A stretch of DNA of 32,133 nt, from the NCBI GenBank assembly GCA_021740905.1, contig JAIOYV010000078.1, positions 1 to 32,133 on the forward strand, read 5' to 3'. Shown piece by piece: positions 23,026 through 31,940 of this stretch (its first letter is position 1; every line of letters starts with the position of its first letter). Origin of the DNA: Bacteroidales bacterium. GTDB lineage: Bacteria; Bacteroidota; Bacteroidia; Bacteroidales; M50B96. Both the position numbers and the translations under genes were made by a program. Below the pieces are notes generated by a model, which was not told the DNA's origin, did not search any database, and worked only from the letters and a program-made list of their open reading frames with translations.

Positions 23026-26000
23026 TTAAAATTTTGCGTTTATTCCAAATGTGAATGACCGTGTGCCGGGCAGCGACCCCCATTCAAACCCCTGTGCATT
23101 GCCCGACCCCATGATCCCCTCGGGGTTGATTTTGTCGGGAAGGGTGGTGTATAGATAGCACACATCGCGGCACACAAAGCTTACGCTCAGTTCCTGGGCA
23201 AATTTTATTTTGCGTTTGATCTGTGGTGGCAGGGTGTACGACAGGGCTACTTCGCGGAGCTTTACCCAAGAGTTTTCGAGTACCCCGGGGGTGGAAATAA
23301 AATTGCCCCAGCCTCCCAAATTAGGTAAATACTTGTAATAATAATGGACAACTTTGTCGTTCGATTCGCCGTTTTCGTAGACCCCGCCCAGGGTAACCCC
23401 AATATTGCTTTCGTTGCCGTCGGGGTCGGTATAGGGCAATCCGCTACCGTTGCGTTCCAACAAAGTCGCAGGGCTTTGCCCCAGCGACATGGCTTCAACA
23501 TAAGTGCCCGAATAAATCTGGCCTCCAATTTTTGCATCGACCAGGGTGCCCAGCGTAAGGTTTTTATATTTGAATTCGGTGTACCATCCACCAATAAACT
23601 TTGGGCTGGCATTCCCAATGGGCACACGGTTTTCGGTTATCAGGAATTTTGTCCCTTCTTCGTTTACCATAGGTGGGCCTTTTACATAATCATCCGGGTT
23701 AAACCCTTCAATTGGAAAATACCCTTCAGGTATTTCGTTTAGGTTATCATGATAATTGTATCCTATTGGCAGAGCCTGTCCATCATACTCTTCATAATAA
23801 TCATAATCCCAACCGTAAATGGTGCCATATGATTCACCTTCTTTTACCATCATATTTGGCCCGTTACCGCCCCATATTTTTCCTATCTCTACGGATTCGA
23901 CTATCCCAAGGCTTTCTATCTTATTGCTGTTCTTCGCAAAATTCACACCTGTCCGGAATACAAAGTCGTTGGTGCGGATCGGGACGGTGTTCAGGATAAT
24001 CTCGACCCCTTTGTTCGAGATAGCCCCATTGTTGATGGTCATAAATTCGGCACCTACCGATTGAGCGATTGGCGATTCGATGATTTGATCGAAAGAATAA
24101 CTGTAGTAATAGGTAAAATCGAAGGTGATCCTGCCATTCAGGAATTCTACTTCGGTGCCAGCCTCATACGCATTGGTCATCTGAGGTTTTAACCCAACTG
24201 CAGGTATTTTATTTGGGTACGAAACAGCCTGGTCGCCCCCCAGAAAGCTTGAGTCAAAAGAGAAACCACTCTCATAAGGGTCGGCATCGATGGCCGATTG
24301 GGCTATCCCTCCCCTTATTTTCCAATGGCTCAGCCATGCGCTTTCGAAATTAAATGCCTGGGTGGGAAAAAAGCTGACAGAAATGGAGGGGTAGAAATAT
24401 GAATTTGCATCGGAGGGCAAAGTGGACGACCAGTCGTTTCGCCCTGTTATATCCAGGAAAAGGTAATCGTTGTAGGAAATATTCAGAAAGGAATACACCG
24501 AGTTTATCTTTTTTCTCCAGACTTTTTCCTCGGCCCTTATATCATTAGGCTGAGTGGCTGAAGGGGTTGATGACCAGGAAGGGACGTAATTCGAGAATGA
24601 ATACATGTTTGGGTAATAGGAGCCACCCTTGCTTCCCTGTAAATAATAATTGTTTTGCGACCAGGTGTTCCCCCCAAAGTTAAATGAGACATTGAACGGA
24701 GATGCGAAAATATTGTCGCGGTAGGCAGTAAACAAAAAGTCGCTGTTGTTCCCCCTATTCTCGCTCAACGATTTTGCATAACCCAGGCCGGTAAGGTAGG
24801 TGCTGTCGGTAGGGGAATTTCTTGTTTCGCTTTGATCCAGGCCAAAATCCAACCCGGTGCGGCCCATAAACTTCAACCAGGGGGCAACATCGTAGGAAAG
24901 CGAAATGGTGCCTAATATTTTCGATCGGTCCAAGGTGGTGTTGTTTTCAAATATGCCCCACCATAAAGTGGGACTGATGTACAGATATGGAAATCCGTTT
25001 TGCTCGTTCCTTGTCCCGTCAGGGTTCATGTAACCAGTTCGGTCGGCCCCCTGGTACGACCGGGGCCACGAATATACAAAGCCTTTTGTAAATGAACTTT
25101 CGTCGTCGCCCAAACCAGGGGAATTAAGCCTGTGGAAATCGATATAGGAAGCCACCATGTTGACTTTTATTTTTTTCGAAACATTGACCAACAGGTTTGT
25201 ATTCACTGTGGTTTGGTTCGACGAGCTGTTCTCGATAATGGGCTTTAAGTCGTTCCTGGTAAGCGAAAAACGGGCTGTGGCTATTTCATTGCCCCCTTCC
25301 ACCGCAATATTGTGGGTTACCGAAGAACCATTTTGAAAAGGCATTTTCATATTGTCGGGCTGTGGCGACCAGGTGGTCATTTCGCCATTCCACCATTTTA
25401 TTGGTTCCCCGTTCATCCGTGGCCCCCACGATGCGCCTGAGCCATAGTAGCCAAATTCCTCGTGCGAGTCTCCAACACTGCCTGCCGTGTCCAAGATTAA
25501 TGCTGAGGTTTCATACATGGAATTGAACACATAGCTTGTGAAGCGAGGATGCAAGCCTCCAATGTCGCCAAAGTGGTCATTCAAAAAATCAACCATTTCA
25601 CTCCCTGCCGTATCTTTATATAATTTCGGAGGTGTGAAACTTATGGGGCCACCGCCGCCATATTCGTTTTGTACATCACGGTATCGGTAGGGGGTCACAA
25701 TTTTGTTGGTGTAATTGTAGGTTACCCCTATGCCTTTTTGTACGCGGCCTTTTTTGGTAGTGATGAGTACCACGCCATTTGCCCCACGCGATCCATACAA
25801 TGCCGAGGCTGCCCCTCCTTTCAAGATATTGATGCTGGCCACATCGGACGATACAATGTTGTTGATGGCCGAACCCCAGTCCGTTCCCCTTCCAATATCT
25901 TCGAGGCCAGGCTGGTTTTCCAAGGGCATCCCGTCCACCACGATCAGGGGCTGGTTGTTGGTATTGATGTTGTTGTTTCCCCGTATCACAATCCGGGTCG

Positions 26001-26481
26001 TGCCCCCTTCCACACCATTGGCATCGCTAATCTGGATGCCGGCAGTTTTTCCGGCCAGGGCACTCATCACATTGCTGGCATTCGATTTTTCAATGTCCTC
26101 GCCGCTCACTTTCTGGGTCGAATAGCCAATTTCTTTTTGCTGCCTATTGATACCGAGGGCCGTTACTACCACTTCGTTCAATTTATTCGCAGTCGGGCCA
26201 AGTTCAACATTAATGACAGTTTGGGTTTTTACCTCTATGCTTTTGGTCTCTAGCCCTATAAAGCTGAAAACAATAATGTCGGAGGACTTGACATCAGTAA
26301 TTTTATAATTGCCATCAAGGTCGGTCGACACCCCTTTCGTAGTCCCTTTGATGAACACCGAAACATAAGGGAGCGGTTCGCCATCTTCCAAAGATGTTAC
26401 AGTCCCGGAAATAGTTTTCACCTGGGCACTCAGCATAAAAGTGATAGCCATCAAAATGAAAAGAGTAAATAGTTGTTTCAT
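23026..26481 (-). CDS. SusC/RagA-type TonB-dependent transporter, pair 2
   Basis: About 1151 residues from ATG 26481 (signal peptide MKQLFTLFILMAITFMLSAQ). A TTG at 26520 would give a poorer N-terminus and overlaps the likely -7 promoter element. It has a complete SusC layout: regulatory domain (about 22-95), canonical NEVVVTALG linker at about 102-110, plug with SALAGKTAGIQISDANG and IRGNNNINTNNQPLIVVDGM, barrel, and the C-terminal SFTFGINAKF. It imports large oligomers across the outer membrane using TonB energy, together with the SusD encoded directly downstream. It is the first transporter of the locus after the two PNGase F-like genes and a 246-bp spacer. Confidence 0.95.
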   Translation of the reverse strand: MKQLFTLFILMAITFMLSAQVKTISGTVTSLEDGEPLPYVSVFIKGTTKGVSTDLDGNYKITDVKSSDIIVFSFIGLETKSIEVKTQTVINVELGPTANKLNEVVVTALGINRQQKEIGYSTQKVSGEDIEKSNASNVMSALAGKTAGIQISDANGVEGGTTRIVIRGNNNINTNNQPLIVVDGMPLENQPGLEDIGRGTDWGSAINNIVSSDVASINILKGGAASALYGSRGANGVVLITTKKGRVQKGIGVTYNYTNKIVTPYRYRDVQNEYGGGGPISFTPPKLYKDTAGSEMVDFLNDHFGDIGGLHPRFTSYVFNSMYETSALILDTAGSVGDSHEEFGYYGSGASWGPRMNGEPIKWWNGEMTTWSPQPDNMKMPFQNGSSVTHNIAVEGGNEIATARFSLTRNDLKPIIENSSSNQTTVNTNLLVNVSKKIKVNMVASYIDFHRLNSPGLGDDESSFTKGFVYSWPRSYQGADRTGYMNPDGTRNEQNGFPYLYISPTLWWGIFENNTTLDRSKILGTISLSYDVAPWLKFMGRTGLDFGLDQSETRNSPTDSTYLTGLGYAKSLSENRGNNSDFLFTAYRDNIFASPFNVSFNFGGNTWSQNNYYLQGSKGGSYYPNMYSFSNYVPSWSSTPSATQPNDIRAEEKVWRKKINSVYSFLNISYNDYLFLDITGRNDWSSTLPSDANSYFYPSISVSFFPTQAFNFESAWLSHWKIRGGIAQSAIDADPYESGFSFDSSFLGGDQAVSYPNKIPAVGLKPQMTNAYEAGTEVEFLNGRITFDFTYYYSYSFDQIIESPIAQSVGAEFMTINNGAISNKGVEIILNTVPIRTNDFVFRTGVNFAKNSNKIESLGIVESVEIGKIWGGNGPNMMVKEGESYGTIYGWDYDYYEEYDGQALPIGYNYHDNLNEIPEGYFPIEGFNPDDYVKGPPMVNEEGTKFLITENRVPIGNASPKFIGGWYTEFKYKNLTLGTLVDAKIGGQIYSGTYVEAMSLGQSPATLLERNGSGLPYTDPDGNESNIGVTLGGVYENGESNDKVVHYYYKYLPNLGGWGNFISTPGVLENSWVKLREVALSYTLPPQIKRKIKFAQELSVSFVCRDVCYLYTTLPDKINPEGIMGSGNAQGFEWGSLPGTRSFTFGINAKF

Positions 26482-26517
26482 GATTAGTATGTGTATTTTA
26501 ATTATTGTTTTCCTGAA

Positions 26518-26525
26518 CAAATATA
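26518..26525 (-). promoter_or_regulatory. Putative -7 element before SusC pair 2
   Basis: Read on the minus strand this is TATATTTG, an exact TAnnTTTG match, about 37 bases ahead of the ATG at 26481. No good TTTG lies at the expected distance, so this is a partial promoter match. It would let the SusC/SusD genes be expressed separately from the PNGase-like genes. Confidence 0.4.
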
Positions 26526-26603
26526 AAAATTATGTTTGCGTTGATTGGTGTACATGAGACAAAATCCTGTGAATAGATGATGATTTCCCATTTCTATTTC
26601 AGA

Positions 26604-26699
26604 ATTGGAGTGATGTACTGTTGGAGTATTGGGAAGGTATTTTCAAAGGTCACTCCATTACTCCATTACTCCATTACTCCATTACTCCATTACCCCAAT
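26604..26699. repeat. Inverted octad-repeat element D (8-bp units)
   Basis: Five perfect tandem copies of ACTCCATT (26652-26691) followed by ACCCCAAT (26692-26699). To the left, in the same 8-nt register (offset 48 = 6 x 8), are ATTGGAGT (26604-26611) and GTTGGAGT (26620-26627), reverse complements of the right-arm unit. It lies between the PNGase-like gene end and the SusC promoter. It could form a hairpin that attenuates or terminates read-through between enzymes and transporters. Confidence 0.7.
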
Positions 26700-26727
26700 T
26701 CGTTTGACATTTTCTATCCAAATTATT

Positions 26728-29235
26728 CTATTGAATAATCAGTTTTTTAACCTCCACATTTTCATCCGCCTGGATTTTTATCATATATAATCCTTTTGCG
26801 TACGAAGTCAAATCCTTGGTGATAGTTTCTCCCTTCAAGGTCAATTGTTCGACCAATTGCCCGCTTACATCGAATATTTGCATCGAAACCGGGTTGGAGC
26901 TTGATTCTCTGATCACCGAAATAGTAACTTCACGTTCTGCCGGGTTGGGCGACATTTGCACTTCGAACGGAGATTGTACCTTTGCGTTTTCAATTTCGGT
27001 ATAGATCAATTCGTTGCTGTAGGTAATCAAATTCCCCGAGATGATGTAATTTGGGTTATACCCATCGTTGCAATCGGAGCAAGTTACCCCTGTTATGCAA
27101 TCGGGGTGGCTGGGGTGGCACAAATCAACATAACCAGGATAGAATTCATACACTATTTCAACATTTGCCAAATTTACGTAAGGTGTTAAATCGTATTCGT
27201 ACACAGAACTTATGGAGCCTGGGCACCACCCGGCCCGGTTGTGAAACCAGGTCCCACTTTGGGGTTGGCACCCATCGGGGTTGGGGTTACACACCACCCA
27301 AAGATGTTGGTTGAATTCATCATTGTTTACCTTGATTTTATGCGTAGCTTCGTAGAATTCTGCAGCATTGCCCGTATTCAAATCGCCCCAGCCATGGCCT
27401 GTGTTAATGACTTTTAATTTCGCTGAAAGGGCATCGGCGGGGTAAAGCCAGTTTATCGTATCCATAGGCTGGAGGTTTGCATAATTCCCGAAAGGGAAAG
27501 TGCCGCGCCAGATCACATCTACCCAACTGTAAGTATAAGTAGGCTCGCCTGCCTGGAAATCGAAACTCAAATCGACTACATGACCATTTTGTGATATGCC
27601 GCTATTGTATCTTACTTCAACAAGTCCTTGTAGCAAGGAAGAATAATCCGTGACATCAAGGCTATGGTCGCAAGCAACACCATAAGAGGTGATGTACCGG
27701 AACAACTCCACCCATTGGCCTGTTGGCCCCCTTACTTCTAAACTGGCAACACGGTCCCAAGGCTCGCAACCTCCGGCGGGGCACGTAATATCTAAGTAAG
27801 TGGTAATATTGTCGAAAGCACCCGCAAAGGTAGGGAACTCAAAATCGGCAGTTTGGGTGGCATTGCTTCCTGTAAATTCGACCCCGGTAAAGGTGGGTAT
27901 CGAAAGATTGGAAATGGTCTGTGTAACCTCAAAGCTTACCGTATTTGTTTCAACTACCGGTCCAGTAGTGGTCACATTTACAGTCAGGGTATAAGGGCCA
28001 TAAGCCGGAGGAGTCCATTGGGCTGTATTGTAGCCGGTGTTCCATTTCTCCACACCCAAGCTTTGACTATCAATAATAAACTCGACATCCTCAATTTCCA
28101 ACACCTCGGGATGTTCGATATAGGCAGATGCCACCAACATAATGGGTTTCAAGGTTGACATGTAAACCATTGTATTGTTGGCTGGCCTTCGAATGGTAAG
28201 ATCTGCCGAATATGCTTGTGGGTCGACCACTTCGAAGGTCTGGAACACATCGGGGGCAGCAGCCCAGGTAGCATTGCCAGGCTGGCTTGCCTTCACAGTA
28301 ACAAATCCAGCAGTACCATTGAGGGTAACGGTATTTCCAACTATCGTGGCAGGCCCGCTGCTTATTTCAAATTCAACAGAAAGTCCCGAGCCAGCTGTCG
28401 CAACCACATCAAATGGTTGATCGGTAGTCAATTTATTTGAAATGGCGAGCATCTCGATAAATTGCAATTGACCGGTACTTGCCGGTTCCCGAATTAGTAA
28501 ATTGTCGAAACCGGCAGTGCCACCTTGTCCACGTATAAAGACTCCATCCCAAACCAGACGGTCAAGTTTATCGCCCGAACCGGGTGTAAGCCCCATGTTT
28601 ATACCTTGTATTTCGGGAATTGCCTGCCACGTTCCAGTCAGGCCCGGTTTTGAAAAAAGGGCCACAGCTCCCAGGCCACCATTGGCCGCAAAATCCAGGA
28701 CCATTTTATATCGCACCCATCCGGCATTGTTGTTCACAAAAACGACCGATGAGCCATTGGGTAACACTATTTTGTTGTTGGCAGCGCTTTGCTGGGCAAT
28801 ATTTACATAAATGCCGCCATCGTTTGGTTCAGTGGCCAATCCTACTGCAATATGTCCATCCCCATCGGCATCGAAGCCAACACCATAGCTCATCGACCAA
28901 TAATTCCTGTGCATGTCGCACTCGAACTCGATGACATCGTTGGATGTAAAATCGAAATTGAAATTCGCGCTGGCCTTCCGGGTCCCGCATCTTCCATACC
29001 CGGCACCACTGGCATTGTAATACACAAACAGGCTCCCGTCGGGATGTACGACACTTCCAACGCCATAATCCACATTCAAATCAGATGGACCTGTTGTGGT
29101 AAGGATTGTATGCCAATTGTCCTGCCCATCCAGGCCACCAATGGACAGGCTGTTGAAATCGTAGGTGTGTTCGATCTGGGCATGTAGGCCAGGTGAAAGT
29201 ACCGCTAATAAAATCAAGAATGTAAAGTGTTTCAT
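26728..29235 (-). CDS. PNGase F-like secreted protein with T9SS sorting domain (paralogue 1)
   Basis: About 835 residues from ATG 29235 (signal peptide MKHFTFLILLAVLSPGLHA). Domains: beta-rich lectin/laminin-G-like module (about 21-255), two Ig-like modules (about 265-340 and 345-440), PNGase F-like double jelly roll (about 450-743) and a T9SS type A sorting domain (about 760-835, MSPNPAEREVTISV to KKLIIQ). Compared with Elizabethkingia PNGase F, the CPAGGCEPWD block places Asp494 at catalytic Asp60, and GNAAEFYEATHKIKVNN places Glu626 at Glu206. NRAGWCPG is also conserved. No acidic residue is seen at Glu118, and the Cys204/Cys208 pair is absent. A cysteine cluster C-x6-C-x5-C-x2-C precedes the sorting domain. 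It probably removes N-glycans at the cell surface or outside the cell, or binds them if inactive. It follows paralogue 2 by 10 bases. Confidence 0.85.
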   Translation of the reverse strand: MKHFTFLILLAVLSPGLHAQIEHTYDFNSLSIGGLDGQDNWHTILTTTGPSDLNVDYGVGSVVHPDGSLFVYYNASGAGYGRCGTRKASANFNFDFTSNDVIEFECDMHRNYWSMSYGVGFDADGDGHIAVGLATEPNDGGIYVNIAQQSAANNKIVLPNGSSVVFVNNNAGWVRYKMVLDFAANGGLGAVALFSKPGLTGTWQAIPEIQGINMGLTPGSGDKLDRLVWDGVFIRGQGGTAGFDNLLIREPASTGQLQFIEMLAISNKLTTDQPFDVVATAGSGLSVEFEISSGPATIVGNTVTLNGTAGFVTVKASQPGNATWAAAPDVFQTFEVVDPQAYSADLTIRRPANNTMVYMSTLKPIMLVASAYIEHPEVLEIEDVEFIIDSQSLGVEKWNTGYNTAQWTPPAYGPYTLTVNVTTTGPVVETNTVSFEVTQTISNLSIPTFTGVEFTGSNATQTADFEFPTFAGAFDNITTYLDITCPAGGCEPWDRVASLEVRGPTGQWVELFRYITSYGVACDHSLDVTDYSSLLQGLVEVRYNSGISQNGHVVDLSFDFQAGEPTYTYSWVDVIWRGTFPFGNYANLQPMDTINWLYPADALSAKLKVINTGHGWGDLNTGNAAEFYEATHKIKVNNDEFNQHLWVVCNPNPDGCQPQSGTWFHNRAGWCPGSISSVYEYDLTPYVNLANVEIVYEFYPGYVDLCHPSHPDCITGVTCSDCNDGYNPNYIISGNLITYSNELIYTEIENAKVQSPFEVQMSPNPAEREVTISVIRESSSNPVSMQIFDVSGQLVEQLTLKGETITKDLTSYAKGLYMIKIQADENVEVKKLIIQ

Positions 29236-29245
29236 AAGTATATTT

Positions 29246-31816
29246 TTACTGAACAATTATCTTCGTAATTTGAACATCTTTCTCATCAGCAACTTTTACA
29301 ATATAAAGACCTTTCGGGGATGAAGAAAGATCTATATTCTCTGCTTCGCCGTTCCAATAACTCTGCTTTACCACTACGCCAGACACATTTAAAACCTGCA
29401 CTAAAACCGGTTTGTTAAATATCCTACTGGATGAAAGCCTGACGATCCCTGTCGTTGGGTTTGGTGCAACGGCTATGTTTAGCTGTTTAGGGTTATGGAT
29501 CGAAACTGCTGTCCAGTTTGGGATTGGCGGTTCGTCAAAATAAGTAATAAGCTGACCGGCCACGATAATTACCGGATTGTACATATTGTCGCAGTCGGTA
29601 CAGGTTATCCCGGTTACACAATTGGGATTGTAGGGGCTGCACAAGTCCTGGTAGGTTGGGTCTAGCTCGTACATAAGGTCGAAGGTTGTTCCTATTTTGG
29701 CGGATAAATCGAAGCGCCAAAGCATGGGGATTGATCCCGGGCACCAACCCGAACGGTTATGGTACCACGTTCCGCTTTGAGGCTGGCAACCAACAGGGTT
29801 TGGATTGCAGGTAGCCCACAGATGTTGGGTAAATTCGGTCGTCCCATTTATTTTGATATTGTGGGTCGATTCCCTGAATTCGGCAGCATTGCCGGTGTTT
29901 AGGTCGCCCCAGCCATGCCCCGAGGACATTTCGCGCAAAAAAGCCTCCTCTACCGGGGCGTGATAGCTTGAATCTTCCAAATCAATATTTACAAGCGGGA
30001 CAGGCTGCAGGTTTCCGATAGAACCAAAGGGATATTGTGCCCCCCAAAGTTTATCGACCCATGAGAATTTGTGGGCAGGCGTTCCCGCATAATATTTAAA
30101 CTTGATGGTGATGACCGATTTTGCAGGAAACTTTATCTTGACATGTACCTTTCCCTGTAATTGAGATACAAAATCGGTTACATCGATGCTATCCTGGCAG
30201 GCCACGCCATAAGGGGTGATGTAGGTGAAAAGCTTGATTTGTTCGCCATTGGCACCTGTGATGTACACGTCGGCGTTGGTGTCCCATTCTTCGCATCCAT
30301 CGGGAGGACAATCGTAGTCGAGGGTGGCAACCACCTGGCTAAAGGTGCCTGCAAAACTGGGGAATGTCACCGTAGAATCAACCGATCCAATAGTGGCAAA
30401 GTGTACATGGTCGAGCAATGTGAAAGTCGAACTTGCCGTAGAGCTGACTACATTAAAACTTAAGGACTTTGAATCGGAAACCCCGAAATTGCTTACCACT
30501 GTGGCAGACAAATTATAGGTACCCAAGGCTGGTGGTGTCCAATAGGCAATGTAATAGCCATTGTTTGTTGGATATGCATTTATCTGTTGGGCATCAATGG
30601 TGAAAAAAACTTCATCGACCGAAAGTAAATTGTCGAATTCGATTGTGGTGGCTGCGGTTAAAAGTATTGGGTCTAAGCCAGGAGCGTTTACCTCTTTTGT
30701 GTCAACCGGGTTTTTGATTTCTATTTCAGGTACCACCACATAAGGGTCGATAACATTAAAGGAAACCGTGTCGTTTTGGGCAGGGGCTATTGTTGCGTCT
30801 CCTGCCTGGCTTGCCACAACCGACACGATTCCTGGCGAACCTGTCAGGGTGATCATGTCGCCTGAAATAGTAGCTGGTCCCGAAGCAATAGTGTATGATG
30901 GTGTTAGCCCTTTGTTCGATATGGCATGGGCCGCAAAAGATGGGTCGGTGGTAAGATGGTCGGGGATCGGGTCAAAAATCAGGTACTGGTATTGCAATCC
31001 ACCGGTATTGGGCTGCCGCAAAATTATATCGTCGAAACAAGTCAGGCCGGTACCGTGTATCAGTAGTTTTGTCCACATCGCCGGATCCTTTCTATCGCCC
31101 GAGCCGGGTGTCAACCCTAAATTCAAATTGGCCACCGACGAACAGCTTACCCAGTTCCCTTCGCCATTTTGCTTATAACTGAGCGATATGCTCCCGGCCC
31201 CTCCATTTGCATCAAAATCGAGGATCATTTTGTAGGTGTACCAATAGGCATTTAAACTATCGTTGTTTATGTTTAGGGGGATGTAAGTACCGTCGGGCTT
31301 GATAAATACATTGTATTGAGAGTTTCCTTGCGACAAATGGATGCCAATCCCCCCATCGTTTGGTTCGAATTGCAGGGTATTCTCAATTCCTTTTAAGGTA
31401 ATGCCATTGTTGTTGCTGTCGTAGCCAAAGCCGAAATAGGTTTTCCAATACCCCCGTTTTATGTTCACCTGTATTTCCATTACCCCGCCAATGGAAAAAT
31501 CGAAAGGCAAGGAGTCGGTGGTCAATCTCGAAGCCGTGCGGCCCACGTTGGTGTTCTCGCCATCATAAGCCATGAACAACGATCCGTCGAGGGCAACTTT
31601 GCCCCATTTGTTTGAATAGGTAAGATGCCAGTCGTCAAGTTCGGGGTTGGGCGAGTTGTTCTGGTTTGTCACCGTTGTCCAATCATCAACCCCATCCAAA
31701 TAATTAGTCATCGACAGATTGTTAAAGTCATATTTGTGCTCAAACATTTGAGCATTGACATGTCTACTGGTAAGCAAACAAAGGATAATCAAAAAAGGTA
31801 AGGTAGACTTTTTCAT
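29246..31816 (-). CDS. PNGase F-like secreted protein with T9SS sorting domain (paralogue 2, first gene of locus)
   Basis: 856 residues from ATG 31816, signal peptide of about 22 residues ending VNA. It has the same architecture as the downstream paralogue: lectin-like module (about 23-268), two Ig-like modules (about 275-455), PNGase F-like region (about 465-760) and T9SS sorting domain (about 780-856, VAPNPTTGIVRLS to TKIIVQ). CPPDGCEEWD puts Asp512 at PNGase F Asp60; GNAAEFRESTHNIKI puts Glu647 at Glu206; NRSGWCPG is conserved. The Glu118 region is shortened and lacks an acid. The same C-x6-C-x5-C-x2-C cluster is present near residues 725-742. It is the first gene after the promoter near 31911-31940, so it probably leads an operon with the paralogue and perhaps both SusC/SusD pairs. 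Confidence 0.85.
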   Translation of the reverse strand: MKKSTLPFLIILCLLTSRHVNAQMFEHKYDFNNLSMTNYLDGVDDWTTVTNQNNSPNPELDDWHLTYSNKWGKVALDGSLFMAYDGENTNVGRTASRLTTDSLPFDFSIGGVMEIQVNIKRGYWKTYFGFGYDSNNNGITLKGIENTLQFEPNDGGIGIHLSQGNSQYNVFIKPDGTYIPLNINNDSLNAYWYTYKMILDFDANGGAGSISLSYKQNGEGNWVSCSSVANLNLGLTPGSGDRKDPAMWTKLLIHGTGLTCFDDIILRQPNTGGLQYQYLIFDPIPDHLTTDPSFAAHAISNKGLTPSYTIASGPATISGDMITLTGSPGIVSVVASQAGDATIAPAQNDTVSFNVIDPYVVVPEIEIKNPVDTKEVNAPGLDPILLTAATTIEFDNLLSVDEVFFTIDAQQINAYPTNNGYYIAYWTPPALGTYNLSATVVSNFGVSDSKSLSFNVVSSTASSTFTLLDHVHFATIGSVDSTVTFPSFAGTFSQVVATLDYDCPPDGCEEWDTNADVYITGANGEQIKLFTYITPYGVACQDSIDVTDFVSQLQGKVHVKIKFPAKSVITIKFKYYAGTPAHKFSWVDKLWGAQYPFGSIGNLQPVPLVNIDLEDSSYHAPVEEAFLREMSSGHGWGDLNTGNAAEFRESTHNIKINGTTEFTQHLWATCNPNPVGCQPQSGTWYHNRSGWCPGSIPMLWRFDLSAKIGTTFDLMYELDPTYQDLCSPYNPNCVTGITCTDCDNMYNPVIIVAGQLITYFDEPPIPNWTAVSIHNPKQLNIAVAPNPTTGIVRLSSSRIFNKPVLVQVLNVSGVVVKQSYWNGEAENIDLSSSPKGLYIVKVADEKDVQITKIIVQ

Positions 31817-31887
31817 TCGAGTAATTTTATGTTGAATTAGATTACATTCGCTTTCATTGTTAAGGAAATCTCAAAATTCATCCATCA

Positions 31888-31940
31888 TGTTAGTGTAAAT
31901 AAAACACTAACAAAAATAGTTGTTTTTTACATTCTTCAAA
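31888..31940 (-). promoter_or_regulatory. Promoter and palindromic operator of the PNGase-like/SusCD locus
   Basis: On the minus strand TTTG (31940-31937) and TATTTTTG (31918-31911) form a -33/-7 pair with an 18-nt spacer, slightly short of the usual 19-21. A 9-bp perfect inverted repeat, TGTTAGTGT (31888-31896) and ACACTAACA (31904-31912) with a 7-nt spacer, overlaps the end of the -7 element and covers the expected start site. This is a likely repressor site, or a hairpin at the 5' end of the mRNA. The leader to the ATG at 31816 is about 85-90 nt. Confidence 0.6.

Noticed and set aside
26652-26699. Possible CRISPR-like array
   Set aside because: Units are contiguous 8-mers with no spacers; the same applies to the 7-mers at 9708-9784.
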